A stretch of DNA of 64,000 bases from NCBI GenBank assembly GCA_964517605.1, contig CAZFCE010000022.1, forward strand, positions 1 to 64,000. Reading direction: 5' to 3'. Positions within the stretch are counted from its first letter, which is position 1; every line of letters begins with the position of its first letter. The DNA is from J095 sp964517605 (lineage in GTDB: Bacteria; Chloroflexota; Anaerolineae; 4572-78; J111). The notes under the pieces were generated by a model, which had not been told where the DNA came from, searched no databases, and saw nothing but the letters and a program-made list of their open reading frames with translations. Positions 48,601-58,900 of the stretch are shown here, piece by piece. Both the position numbers and the translations under genes were made by a program.

Positions 48601-48648
48601 CCCTCGGCCAATGCCGGTCAGTCTCCGCCCGGCGCAAAAAACAAGTAG
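45601..48648 (+). CDS. Class A penicillin-binding protein (transglycosylase-transpeptidase)
   Basis: The 1015-residue protein polymerises and cross-links peptidoglycan. A Pro-rich cytoplasmic tail (1-95) and one membrane helix (LGALGVLLFLLGGLAFAGGV, about 102-121) lead to a GT51 domain (about 150-345) with ATEDRFFY and GASTITQQLARNVLL. The transpeptidase domain (about 420-720) has SxxK as STMK near 463, SYN near 522 and KTG near 650 (AAKTGTTNDYRDNWAIGYTP). A beta domain follows, then a long Thr-Pro tail (about 905-990) probably spanning the wall. TATAAT at 45565-45570 may be its -10. The transglutaminase-like gene starts 7 bases after it. Confidence 0.95.
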   Translation: MTDQNNSDNEFTRPARRVSPSESDKTQPFRPTGDPENTFSSPQPPPSPPRRPVAPPTRAEQVTPRPNYPPPARPTIAQTQRAVPPPPQSPVNWGRWLFRGLGALGVLLFLLGGLAFAGGVLGYFWIASRLPSADELRSRSFQFATTQILDRDGNLLWEIIDPTGGRRTTVTLSQISPDLLHATIATEDRFFYTNVGVDPIAIARALYYNMSEGEIVSGASTITQQLARNVLLSQNERAEQTMSRKLKEAVLAVEISRRYTKDQILEIYLNQIYYGNLAYGIEAASQTYFGKPAKDLTLPEAALLAGLPQSPATHDPYVNPDDAKRRQEDVLRLMVEAGYITSAQAQAANATDLQLRQLGAAFAAPHFVTYVRQQLEQIVPPEYIYQAGLRVQTTLNPRLQAIAEEEVAKQVTALANRNVTNGALVALNTGNGQILAMVGSKDFKDEAIDGQVNMATSPRQPGSTMKPLTYLTAFEKLGYTPGTLLMDVPVQYPDGAGSLYIPTNYDNKFHGPVSLRTALANSYNIPPVKTLQAVGLDALKEMAARLGITTLTRPDYGLSLTLGSGEVPLVEMTGAFQAIANNGTLVAPTAILNITDSYGRTIEPFQAQPRQALNPAHAYLITNILADNQARTPAFGANSVLKLSRPAAAKTGTTNDYRDNWAIGYTPDIVTGVWVGNTDRSPMVNVSGLAGAAPIWHNFMERALEGQPAQDFTRPDTIVEMEVCADSGTLPSEACPARRKEIFFRDQPPLGPEHDIHQLIEIDLNSGLRANEFCRGNVEKRYYQVYPPDGQQWAMEHGIAQPPDTYCPSTNIVAKITNPADGSTVRGVTQLEGSATAANFARYQVELGVGTGPQAFTVIAGPVSQIIEQGVLGTFDTTQLANGPYTIRLVVFDQSGGSTEGRTRILVDNPATAVPTSTPTDKPATAQPTSTPEPPTSTPPPTDAPTSTPTITPPAETPTSTPTVAPPTEVPTDTPTVASPTEAPTQTPSTTEPPGQPGQPPSANAGQSPPGAKNK

Positions 48649-48655
48649 ATGCCGT

Positions 48656-50989
48656 ATGAACCACCGGATTACCAACATCGGTGAAGCTAAATCTATTTTA
48701 TTTTTAACCGGCGCGCTGATTATGCTGGCTACTTGGGGCGTGGGCGCTGCCGGCTGGACTAACGGCATCAATATTCTTACGTTTGTGGGTCTGGGCGTTA
48801 TTTTAATTGGCGTCATGCTGGCCCGGAGTTTGCTGCCGGCGCTGGTGGCCCACATTTTCAGCCTGATTATCGGCGTTAGCTGGTCGTTTTGGATTACCAG
48901 CCGCCTGTTACCCACCCACTACACCTGGCCCGAACGCTGGCACAACCTGGCGGCGCGGCTGCAAAACTGGTATTTTACCGCGCTGCACGGCGGCACCAGC
49001 TACGATAATTTGATGTTTATTTTGCAAATGGGCGTAATTTTGTGGGTGATGGGGTACCTGGCCATTTGGTTTGTGTTCCGTTCGGGCAAGCCGTGGCCGG
49101 CGGTGGTGCCCGGCGGGCTGGTGCTGCTGATCAACCTGTATTACATTGACAGCGTGCAGGCCGCCGAAGCCGGCGCGCCATCGCTTACGTTTTATTTTAT
49201 CCTCTACCTGATAACGGCGCTGTTGCTGGTGGTGCGTTTTAATCTGTTTGACCAGCAACACCAGTGGCGGCGCGAGGGCGTTTTTTTTAGGCCCGATATT
49301 AACTTTGATTTTTTACGCGATGGCTTTATCTTTGCGCTGCTGGTGGTTGCCTTTGCCTGGATAACGCCGCCGTTTGTCAACGCCAAAACACTGCCGGTGC
49401 TCGATGAGTACCACCTGTGGTGGAGCGACGTGCAGGAGCAGTGGAACCGCCTGTTTGCCAATTTGAACTACCGCAACCAATCTGCCGGCGATACCTTTGG
49501 CGGGTCGCTGCGGTTGGGCGGGGCGCGTCAGCTTAACAATACGCCGGTGATGGATGTGCGGGTGAGCGGCGCGGGCCGTTACTGGCGGGCCGCCGTGTAC
49601 GATTATTACACCGGCGATGGCTGGCTTACCCGCGACGAGGACAAAGCCAATTTTGGGCCGGAGGCTGCGCTGGAGTTGCCGGTGTTTGAAATGCGCCAGG
49701 CCGTAACCCAAACCTACACCCTGCGCCGCGATAACGCCACCGTGTTGTACGCTATGTCCAGCCCCGTTTATTTTAACCGCCCCACCCGGGTAAACTTTTT
49801 CGCGCTGCCCGCCGAGCAGGTGGCGCAGGCCGCCATTCCGGGCTGGCTGGGCCGCGGCGAGGTATGGGCCGCCGAAATCACCTACGTTCGCAGCAACGCC
49901 ACGGTGGATAACGGCGAAAGCTACCAGGCTGTGTCGCTGGCCAGCCGGGCCACCGCCACGCAACTGGCCGCCGCCGGCGCGGATTATCCCGCCTGGGTAA
50001 CAGACCGCTACCTCAACCTGCCGCCATCCATCACCGCCCGCACCCGCGAGTTGGCCCGGCAAATTACCGCCGGCACCGCCGATAATTTTGCCAAAGCGCA
50101 ATCCATTGAACAGTGGTTGCGCCAAAACATAAAATACAACGATAAAATTGCCGCGCCGCCGGCGGGCCTCGATAAAGTGGATTACTTTTTGTTCACGCTC
50201 AAAGAGGGCTACTGCGATTATTACGCCACGGCGATGATTGTTATGTTGCGCTCGCTGGGGATTCCGGCCCGGTTGGCGGCAGGGTTTGCCCAGGGCACCT
50301 TTAACCCGACCAGCGGCGCGTTCGAAGTGCTCAACCGCGACGCCCACTCGTGGGTTGAGGTTTACTTTCCCCGGTACGGCTGGCTGGAGTTTGAGCCAAC
50401 CGCCAGCCAGCCGGCCATTGTTCGCACCGCTGCCGCTGATGCGGTAACACCCCCGGCAGCCACCGTTCAGCCGGAAAACGCGCCGGGCAACCCGCATAAC
50501 AACATCCCCATTGATGATGAAGCCTTTGGCGGCGGCAAACTGCCCTTTGGCCTTAACTATTTAATTCCGCTGGCGGGCCGGCAAATCTCGTGGGCGCTGG
50601 TGGCGTTGGGCGCGGGTGTAATTATTCTAACCGGCGCGGCGTTGGCCGGCGGCGTGGTGGCCTGGCGGCGGCAATCCGCCCGGTTGATGGCTGAAGCCGG
50701 CGTGGTTGGCCTGTACCGGCGAATGGTCAAGTTGGCCGGCTGGATGGGGATAAGGCTGCGCCCGTGGCAAACGCCGTTTGAGCACGCCGGCATGCTGCAA
50801 CGCGCCCTGCCGCAACGCCGGCAGGAAATTGAAACCATTGCCGGCGGTTACGTGACCGCCGGTTACGGCAACCCGCACACCGGCAACCCGGATAATATTC
50901 AACCGGATGAGGCCGCCTGGCAACGGCTGCGCCCGGCCATGCTCAGGCAAACCCTGTGGCGGCGCTTGCCGCGCTGGTTGCAAAAATAA
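48656..50989 (+). CDS. Transglutaminase-like membrane protein (TgpA/DUF3488-type)
   Basis: The 777-residue protein has about six membrane helices in the first 260 residues. An extracytoplasmic region with a transglutaminase-like core (about 465-590) follows. The catalytic Cys is in KEGYCDYYATAMIVML (near 520), His in NRDAHSWVEVYF (near 564) and Asp/Glu in WLEFEPTASQ (near 580). A final membrane helix (LVALGAGVIILTGAALAGGV) and a cytoplasmic DUF4129-like tail complete it. ATG at 48656 is used; the open frame reaching back to 48176 lies over the PBP gene and is not coding. Close coupling to the PBP suggests a role in envelope metabolism, which is inference. Confidence 0.9.
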   Translation: MNHRITNIGEAKSILFLTGALIMLATWGVGAAGWTNGINILTFVGLGVILIGVMLARSLLPALVAHIFSLIIGVSWSFWITSRLLPTHYTWPERWHNLAARLQNWYFTALHGGTSYDNLMFILQMGVILWVMGYLAIWFVFRSGKPWPAVVPGGLVLLINLYYIDSVQAAEAGAPSLTFYFILYLITALLLVVRFNLFDQQHQWRREGVFFRPDINFDFLRDGFIFALLVVAFAWITPPFVNAKTLPVLDEYHLWWSDVQEQWNRLFANLNYRNQSAGDTFGGSLRLGGARQLNNTPVMDVRVSGAGRYWRAAVYDYYTGDGWLTRDEDKANFGPEAALELPVFEMRQAVTQTYTLRRDNATVLYAMSSPVYFNRPTRVNFFALPAEQVAQAAIPGWLGRGEVWAAEITYVRSNATVDNGESYQAVSLASRATATQLAAAGADYPAWVTDRYLNLPPSITARTRELARQITAGTADNFAKAQSIEQWLRQNIKYNDKIAAPPAGLDKVDYFLFTLKEGYCDYYATAMIVMLRSLGIPARLAAGFAQGTFNPTSGAFEVLNRDAHSWVEVYFPRYGWLEFEPTASQPAIVRTAAADAVTPPAATVQPENAPGNPHNNIPIDDEAFGGGKLPFGLNYLIPLAGRQISWALVALGAGVIILTGAALAGGVVAWRRQSARLMAEAGVVGLYRRMVKLAGWMGIRLRPWQTPFEHAGMLQRALPQRRQEIETIAGGYVTAGYGNPHTGNPDNIQPDEAAWQRLRPAMLRQTLWRRLPRWLQK

Positions 50990-51029
50990 AAATCCCCGCC
51001 TTTTTGGTGGTTCAAAAGCCCTTTTGTTT

Positions 51030-51124
51030 TAACCTGGTCAGAAAAAATTATGACCGGGTCAAAATTAATTATGACCCAGTCAAAAATAAATATGACCCGG
51101 TCAAAAAATTTTTTGACCGGGTCA
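51030..51124. repeat. Array of five 11-bp palindromes at 21-bp period
   Basis: TGACC-N-GGTCA-type palindromes occur at 51051-51061, 51072-51082 (TGACCCAGTCA), 51093-51103 and 51114-51124, each exactly 21 bp apart. A degenerate first copy TAACCTGGTCA occurs at 51030-51040 in the same phase. Spacers are A/T only. The array fills the gap between the convergent transglutaminase and rfbB genes. Confidence 0.93.
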
Positions 51125-51167
51125 TATTTTCCCCTACTTCATCCTCCGTACTTCTTATTCCTGCGCC

Positions 51168-52193
51168 TTACTGCTTTACCTCTCGGCCGGCGTATTGCCG
51201 CTGGTAATATTCCTGGTAGTGGCGGCCATCTTTAATTTTGCGCCACCACTCCTCGTTATCCACGTACCATTTTACGGTGGCTTCAACCGCCTGCTCAAAA
51301 TTGTGCCGGCTGGCCCAGCCCAGCGCCTTGATTTTGCTGCAATCGAGCGCGTACCGGCGGTCGTGGCCGGGGCGGTCGGTGATGGGCTGAATTAAGCTTT
51401 CCGGTTTGTTGAGCAATTGGAGGATGAGTTTGGCCAGCGCAATATTGGTGCTTTCTACGCCGGTGCCCAGGTTGTAAATTTCGCCAATCTGGCCCTGGCG
51501 CAGCACCATATCAATGCCATCACAGTGATCCAGCACGTACTGGTAATCTCGCATTTGCAGGCCGTCGCCGTACAGGGGCAGCGGTTTGTTGTCAATGGCG
51601 TTGGTTACAAACACCGGCACCACTTTTTCCGGGTATTGGTACGGGCCAATGTTGTTGCTGCCGCGCGTAATGGTTATTGGCAGGTTAAAGCTGGTGTAAT
51701 AAGCCAGGCACATTAAATCGCCGCCGGCTTTGGCCGCCGAATAGGGGCTGCGAGTGTGCAGCCGGTCGGTTTCTACCGAACGCTGCCCCATCGGGATTGC
51801 GCCGTACACTTCATCGGTGCTGATTTGGTGGTAGCGTTCAATCTGGTATTTTTTGGCGGCTTCCAGCAACACAAACGTGCCGTACACATCGGTCTGGATA
51901 AAGCCGCCCGGCTCCATCAGCGAGCGGTCCACGTGCGTTTCGGCGGCAAAGTTGACAATGGTGTCAATGTTGTAGGCGCGCATGGCGTTATCCACGGCTT
52001 CGGCATCGCTGATATCGCCCTGCACAAAATGGTAATGCGGATTGGCCGCCACCGGCAACAGGTTATCCGGGTTGCCGGCGTAGGTTAATTTATCGTACAC
52101 CACTATGTTGATGTCGTTGTACCGGGTTAACATCATCTGCACAAAATTTGAGCCAATAAAGCCGGCTCCGCCAGTTACCAAAAAGTTTTTCAT
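51168..52193 (-). CDS. rfbB: dTDP-glucose 4,6-dehydratase
   Basis: The enzyme makes dTDP-4-keto-6-deoxyglucose, a precursor of rhamnose and other 6-deoxysugars. The 341-residue short-chain dehydrogenase has the NAD motif VTGGAGFIGSNFV (near 6-18), the catalytic YSAAK (near 150), STDEVYG with the active-site T-D-E, and HVDRSLMEPGGF, all typical of RfbB/RmlB. GGAGG precedes the ATG. No rmlA, rmlC or rmlD gene is adjacent; those may be elsewhere on the chromosome. Confidence 0.95.
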   Translation of the reverse strand: MKNFLVTGGAGFIGSNFVQMMLTRYNDINIVVYDKLTYAGNPDNLLPVAANPHYHFVQGDISDAEAVDNAMRAYNIDTIVNFAAETHVDRSLMEPGGFIQTDVYGTFVLLEAAKKYQIERYHQISTDEVYGAIPMGQRSVETDRLHTRSPYSAAKAGGDLMCLAYYTSFNLPITITRGSNNIGPYQYPEKVVPVFVTNAIDNKPLPLYGDGLQMRDYQYVLDHCDGIDMVLRQGQIGEIYNLGTGVESTNIALAKLILQLLNKPESLIQPITDRPGHDRRYALDCSKIKALGWASRHNFEQAVEATVKWYVDNEEWWRKIKDGRHYQEYYQRQYAGREVKQ

Positions 52194-52225
52194 TAAAAAT
52201 CCTCCAAGTTTTTAGCGAGCGCAAT

Positions 52226-52252
52226 AAAAACGCCCCCGGTCAGGGGCGTTTT
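52226..52252 (-). terminator. Intrinsic terminator of the unknown gene at 52288-53052
   Basis: AAAACGCCCC and GGGGGCGTTTTT form the stem on the minus strand, ending in a T run, located between that gene and rfbB. Confidence 0.8.
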
Positions 52253-52287
52253 GAAAAAAAACAAATTTTTTGCCGGCTAACCGGTCA

Positions 52288-53052
52288 TCAGTTGGTGCGG
52301 GCAATAGTTTTTACGTTGCCCCAGTCGCCAACTTCGGCGTAAACAATCCCTTTTTCATAAATTTGGGCGCGGTACGATTTGTCCAGATAGGTTACATCAT
52401 ATTCCGCGCTTAACCGCTCGCCCAGTTTTTGGGATTGAGCCACTTTATAGAACATGGCTTCGGGGTTAAGCGGGATGATGTTGGGCTGCCCCACCAGCGC
52501 AATGGTTTCTTCCAGCGATAGCGACGGTGCCGGCGGCGGGGGTGGCGGAGGCGGCGGCGCCATTTCGGGAACGGTGGTAAGCTGATACACAATGTAAAAC
52601 GAATGGTGTCCCCAGGTGTTGCCGTGGTCTTCATCGGCGTGATCGGTGCGAATGCCGGACACCGCTTCGCTGGGCAGCGGGTTATCGGTTGGATATTCTA
52701 CCGCTACCGTGGCCCTGGTTTTTGACCACAGCGGAAAGTTGGTACCCGGTTCGTTGGCGGGTTTATCTACCACGGCGTACACCGGTTTGGCATTTTCCTC
52801 GGTGAGCACCAGCCGGGTGTTATTAATCCGCTGGCCATCGCCGCCCAGTACATCAACATACACGTGGTGGTTGCCGTTATTCTCGGCACCGGTCAGGTGG
52901 TAAATGCCTACCACCCGCCAGTATTGTTTGGCCGCGGGCAGCATACTGGCCAAAGGTTTAATCTGAACCCCGTATTTGGCGGCGTTGTTAAAAACGCCCT
53001 GGCCCTGGCTTACGGTTTCCAAAAACTGCCGGTTATAATCTGGAAGCGCCAT
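52288..53052 (-). CDS. Conserved-looking protein of unknown function
   Basis: I do not recognise a named family. The 254-residue protein has no signal peptide or membrane helix. The N-terminal two thirds look like a beta-rich domain (about 40-160) with YWRVVGIYHLTGAENNGNHH, VYVDVLGGDGQRINNTRLVL and GTNFPLWSKTRATVAVEYP. A proline run (about 167-176) links it to a C-terminal part with SLSLEETIALVGQPNIIPLN, a pattern reminiscent of sugar-binding or phage-tail accessory domains. AAGGAG precedes the ATG at 53052. It is flanked by a terminator, so it is probably monocistronic. Confidence 0.7.
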   Translation of the reverse strand: MALPDYNRQFLETVSQGQGVFNNAAKYGVQIKPLASMLPAAKQYWRVVGIYHLTGAENNGNHHVYVDVLGGDGQRINNTRLVLTEENAKPVYAVVDKPANEPGTNFPLWSKTRATVAVEYPTDNPLPSEAVSGIRTDHADEDHGNTWGHHSFYIVYQLTTVPEMAPPPPPPPPPAPSLSLEETIALVGQPNIIPLNPEAMFYKVAQSQKLGERLSAEYDVTYLDKSYRAQIYEKGIVYAEVGDWGNVKTIARTN

Positions 53053-53110
53053 CTCATTTCTCCTTATTTTATTTTTTTGATTAACCGATAACTTCAGTGT
53101 TATCCGGTTT

Positions 53111-54433
<1,323 letters not shown>

Positions 54434-54512
54434 TTATTTTTCCTTATTTTTTAATGACTGGATTTTGGCTGATATTCTACACACAAACCTTTAGCTTGTC
54501 GAGAAAACTAAC

Positions 54513-54546
54513 AAAAAAGCTCGCTCCGGCAGGAACGAGCTTTTTT
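54513..54546 (-). terminator. Terminator of the L,D-transpeptidase gene
   Basis: AAAAAAGCTCG (54513-54523) and CGAGCTTTTTT (54536-54546) form a perfect 11-bp stem with six T on the minus-strand 3' side. Confidence 0.85.
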
Positions 54547-54556
54547 GTTGGTTAAC

Positions 54557-55792
54557 CTATTCGTGAATCACCACCAGCGTGCCAGGGTTATCGGCGGTAG
54601 CCACCACCTGGGTTTGGCCCGGCGGTAACACCGGGTTGGCCCATTCAAACAACTTTTTCGAGTTTTCGTTGCTCAAGTTTACGCAACCGTGGCTCATCGG
54701 CTGGCCAAAGTTATCGTGCCAGTAAGCGCCGTGCAGCGCGTAACCGGCGTAAAAATACATGGTGTAGGGCACTTCGGGCAGGTAATATCCCGGCCCGACC
54801 ATCAATGTGGAAATCAGCTTCCAGTAGATGTTAAAATTACCAACCACGGTCGGCGTGCCGGGCAGCCCGGTTGAGCTTAAAAAGGTCATTACCGGCACAT
54901 TGCCTTCCCAGGCGATAACCCGCTGCTGGGTTAAATTTACTTCAATCCACTTTTCAGTGGCCGAAGCCGGCTGGTGAGCCAGCAGGCTGGCGTCAACCGG
55001 GGCAAGCAATTTGGGGCCGCCCAGGTTATCGCGGTTGGGGCCTTGCAACTCGTCTGGCCGGGCCGATTGAACGGCTGCCGGTTCGGCGGCAGGAGCCGGC
55101 TTAAAAAAGGCCGGCACATTGGGCACGGTGAGGGTTTGCACCGGCATTTCGCGCATTTGCACCGGGATTTTTACCGTATCTCCCCGCGAGGCGAGTGGCC
55201 GGTTAACTTTTGAGGCCGGTTTTGGGGCGACCACCGGCGGCGCAACCACCGCCGCGCTTTCGGGCGAGGTCGCTGCCGGCAGCCAGGCCGCCAGCGTAGC
55301 CGGCGGCGCTAACACCAGCGCCAACAGCCCGATGGCCATCAGCGCCACGCCGGCCACAAACAGCATCACCATTAAAAACGGGTTAATGGTTTTGCGGGCG
55401 CGGTGGGCCATTGCCCCCTTTTGCGCGCGCTTTTGCGCCTCGTTATCGGTGAACAACTGCCGCCGGTCAATTGTTGGCGACGTTACGTCATCAATTTCTT
55501 CTGTTTCTTCTATTTCCTCTATTTCTTCGCCCCGCGCTTGTTGTTCAACCCAGAGAAGCCCGGCTTTGGCCCGCTCATTATTCGGGTCCAATTTGAGGAT
55601 ACGCTCCAGCAATTGAATGCTTTCTTGCGGCGTGGCTGCCACGTAGGCCATCCAAAACAACGCCGGAATGTAGTTGGGGTTGGCCCGCAATACCGCCCAC
55701 AAACATTTGCGCGCTTCTTGTTTGCGGCCGGCCCGGGCGGCTTCGATGCCCAAATTTAAATCTTTGGTCAAATCGGGTCCAGAGTTAGTCAT
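54557..55792 (-). CDS. L,D-transpeptidase (YkuD) with cytoplasmic TPR-like region
   Basis: The 411-residue protein has TPR-like helices in its N-terminal 90 residues (EAARAGRKQEARKCLWAVLR, LERILKLDPNNERAKAGLLW). A highly acidic stretch follows, then one membrane helix (LMVMLFVAGVALMAIGLLAL, near 140-160), a Pro-Ala linker and an external YkuD domain (about 275-411). The catalytic motif is MSHGCVNLS (Cys near 367) and HGAYWHDNFG supplies conserved histidines. YkuD enzymes form 3-3 cross-links in peptidoglycan. The combination of cytoplasmic TPR and external YkuD is noteworthy. A terminator follows. Confidence 0.92.
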   Translation of the reverse strand: MTNSGPDLTKDLNLGIEAARAGRKQEARKCLWAVLRANPNYIPALFWMAYVAATPQESIQLLERILKLDPNNERAKAGLLWVEQQARGEEIEEIEETEEIDDVTSPTIDRRQLFTDNEAQKRAQKGAMAHRARKTINPFLMVMLFVAGVALMAIGLLALVLAPPATLAAWLPAATSPESAAVVAPPVVAPKPASKVNRPLASRGDTVKIPVQMREMPVQTLTVPNVPAFFKPAPAAEPAAVQSARPDELQGPNRDNLGGPKLLAPVDASLLAHQPASATEKWIEVNLTQQRVIAWEGNVPVMTFLSSTGLPGTPTVVGNFNIYWKLISTLMVGPGYYLPEVPYTMYFYAGYALHGAYWHDNFGQPMSHGCVNLSNENSKKLFEWANPVLPPGQTQVVATADNPGTLVVIHE

Positions 55793-55922
55793 TTTTTATT
55801 CCAGCGGCGTAAAACAGAGGTCAATCGGGCGCATTGAACTTGCCCGGAATATTAAGATTTTACCACAAATATCCATATTTGAAAATTGCTTATTTTATGT
55901 AAAATTTGGACTGGTTTGGCCT

Positions 55923-55951
55923 TTGCCCGGCCTCCGGCGGCGTGTTATAAT
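55923..55951 (+). promoter_or_regulatory. Promoter of the propeller/Asp-box gene
   Basis: TTGCCC (55923-55928), 17-bp spacer, TATAAT (55946-55951), 34 bases upstream of the start codon. Probably also drives trmD. Confidence 0.7.
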
Positions 55952-55984
55952 TCCGGCAAACATCATTACAATGGATTTAACATT

Positions 55985-58900
55985 ATGGCAAACTGGTTGA
56001 AAATTTTTACGCCGTTACTGGCAGGGTTACTGTTTTCAGCCACGGCGCTGGCTGCGCCGCCGCCTGCCGGCCCGCCGGCTCCCATTGCGCTGGAAAAAAT
56101 GGTTAATCTGGGCGTGCCGGTGGGCAATGTCCCGCTGCCCAAATTTGTGGCGCTCAACAGCCCGGAGCGGTTGCTCTACATTTTTAGCGAAGGCGAAGCC
56201 CAACAGGGCAACCTGTTGAGCGTATTTAACCTCAAAACCAAAGAATTTACCCACCGGCTGCAATTAAACCAAAGCGATGCGCAACCGCTCGGCCTGCAAT
56301 TTGACCCCGCCTCCGGTTTGTTGTACGCCCTGTGGCAAGAGCGCTCGGCTAACGCCCGCCCCGTTTTGGCCGTAATTGATAGCAAAGTGCTGCAACTATC
56401 GCAGCAAATTCCCAACATCGAGGCTTTTGCCGCCAACAACGGAATTTTATACGCCGCCACCGCCACCGAACTGCTGGCGGTGAATCTTTCTAACAACAGC
56501 CTGGAGCAAGCCCGCCGCGTGAGTTTGCCGCCCGTCGCCGCTCCCGCCGGGCCGCTGGCGGTGGATGCCGCCCACCACCGGCTCTATTTGGGCCGCAAAA
56601 CCGAGGCCGGCTGGGCCATCGAAATTTTTGAAACCGAGAGCCTGCAACTCCAAACCCACTACGCCACCGACGGCCAGGTGCTCGATATTTTACCGCAATC
56701 CGCCACCGACCAGGCATTTTTCACCACCGACCAAACCGGCGTGCGGGTGCTGGGGCGCATCACCGGCAGCGGCGAACTGGCCGACCTGCCCGTTGAATTA
56801 GGCCCGCACTACGGCGCGGAAGGCATCGCGCTGGCGGCAGATGGCAACACGCTGTTCTACAGCAACGGCCAGTGGGGCAGCGATCCTGGCCAGGGGCCGG
56901 CGCTGGTGGGGCTGGATGCCAAAACGCTGGCCGAAACGCGCCGCATCCCCCTGCTTTCCAACGTTGACCACCTGATTGTTGACGACCAAACCGGCCACGC
57001 CTACGCCGTGTATCCGTATGCCCATCATTTGTACCAAATTGATTTATCCGCCGCCACCTTTGAAATTGAAGTCACCGCCGTGCGCCTGCGTGATGTACAA
57101 CTGGATGCCGCCGGCAACCGCCTGTTTGTTTCCGATAGCGCCAACCGCATTCGCCAGCTTGATCCCGCCACGTTAGCGCCGCAAAAAGAAACGTTGCTGC
57201 ACAACAACTGGGCCGACTTTGGCTTTAAAAACCAGGATTGGTCCGGCCAACTGGCGCTGGATACCAACCGCAAGCGATTGTACGTTAGCGGCCTGCCGGC
57301 GGTGGCGCTGGATACCAGCACGCTGGCCGAAACCGCCACCCTGGACCCCGGCGGCCAGTTTGCCCTTGCCTCCGGCGGCAGCACCGTATACCTGAGCAAT
57401 TGCGGCGTAACCATGCTCAATGCCGCCACACTCAGCCCCAGCGGTGTTATTTCCGGCAGCACCGCCCGCCCCGATGGGCTATCGCCCAACCCGTGCGTAG
57501 GCCACAGCTACCTGGATGCCCAAAACCAGTGGTTGTACAGTATTGTGCCCAACGGCGTTCCCGGCTCAAACGGCGGCAGTCAGCTTTATGTGTACAACGT
57601 GGCTCCGCTCAGCCCCACCCTGATTTTCTCCGATACCAACATCAGCTTTCTCAGCGCCGAACCGGACCCCGCCGGCCAACGCGCTTTTGTCAGCTACCTG
57701 CGCAACAGCAACCAGCGCTTGCTCACCCTCAGCCCGGCCAGCCAAAAATACAGCCACCACCTGTTGGGTTTGTGGGGCCAGGCCCGGTACAGCCCCGCCA
57801 GCAACCGGCTGTACGTGGCCGATGGCAACTCGGCCCGGCTGCTTACGCTGGATGCCGACACGCTGGACGTGCTGGCCGAACTGCGGCTGCCCGGCGACAA
57901 CTTTCGGCTGGTTGAAATTGATCCCGCCACCGACCGCCTTTACCTGATTGACAGCGCCGGCAACTTGCTCACCACCGCGCCCGGCGCTACGCCGGCGGCG
58001 GCCATTTCTCCGCCGCCCGCCCCCGCCGTACACGCCGATGATGCGGTGCTGGGCCTGGCTGCGCCCGCCAACGGCCCGGTTATCGCCCGGATAAACAGCC
58101 ACGTCAGAGAATTCTCGCTCGAAGCCTACCTGTACCGCACCACCGATGGCGGCCAAAACTGGGCCAATCTGGGCCAAAACCTGCCGCCCTACCCGGTGCA
58201 GGCGGTGGCCGCATCGCCCAATTTTGCTACCGACCAAACGCTGCTGGCCAGCGTGCTCAACTCCGGCATTAGCGGCGGGCTGTACAAATCGGTGGATGGC
58301 GGCCAAAGCTGGCAACCGGCCATGACCGGCCTGCGCGATTTGTGGGTGAACGCGCTCACCTTTGCGCCCGATTTTAACCGAACCGGCCTGGTGTTTGCCC
58401 AAACTTTTTACGGGGGGCTGCATTTTTCCGTTGATGGCGGCGATACCTGGCAGCCGGTGGCCGAACTCAACCCCAACGATCCGTTTCCCGTTTTCTCCAG
58501 CGATTTTGCGGCGGCCATTAGCGCCAAATCTATTTTGATTAGCCAGCCGCTCAACCAGATGCATGGCCTGTTCCGCGCCACGCGCCGGGCCAACGGCGGG
58601 CCATCAACCTGGGAGCAGGTGTTGGACCAAACCGCCTCGCGGCTGGCGCTCAGCCCGGATGGGCAAACGGCGCTGGCTTACGGCAACGCCCTGTGGCGCT
58701 CTACCAACAGCGGGCGCAACTGGGAAATTGGCGGCGCGGGGCTTACTCAGGAATCGGCGGTTAGGCCCGATCAAATGTTTTTTTCACCCCAATTTAACCG
58801 GGATCACACCGTTTACTTTTTCTGTGCGGATACCAGCGGCAGCGCGCAATCCATTTTGTACCGCTCCACCGATGGCGGCCAAAATTGGTTGCCGTGGCAG

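Noticed and set aside
48176..48655. N-terminal extension of the transglutaminase protein over the PBP tail
   Set aside because: It would be translated out of frame through the Thr-Pro tail of the PBP; ATG 48656 with the first membrane helix is the natural start.
49313..50497. Open frame of nearly 400 codons opposite the transglutaminase gene
   Set aside because: It is antisense to a recognised catalytic domain and has the biased composition of a shadow frame.
51030..51124. Possible short coding repeat (seven-residue units)
   Set aside because: The frame stays open only because the period is a multiple of three; no start with ribosome site and A/T-only spacers argue against a protein.
57566..58564. 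Open frame of over 330 codons opposite the Asp-box gene
   Set aside because: It arises from the GC-rich codon bias of the real gene; no similarity or start signal.
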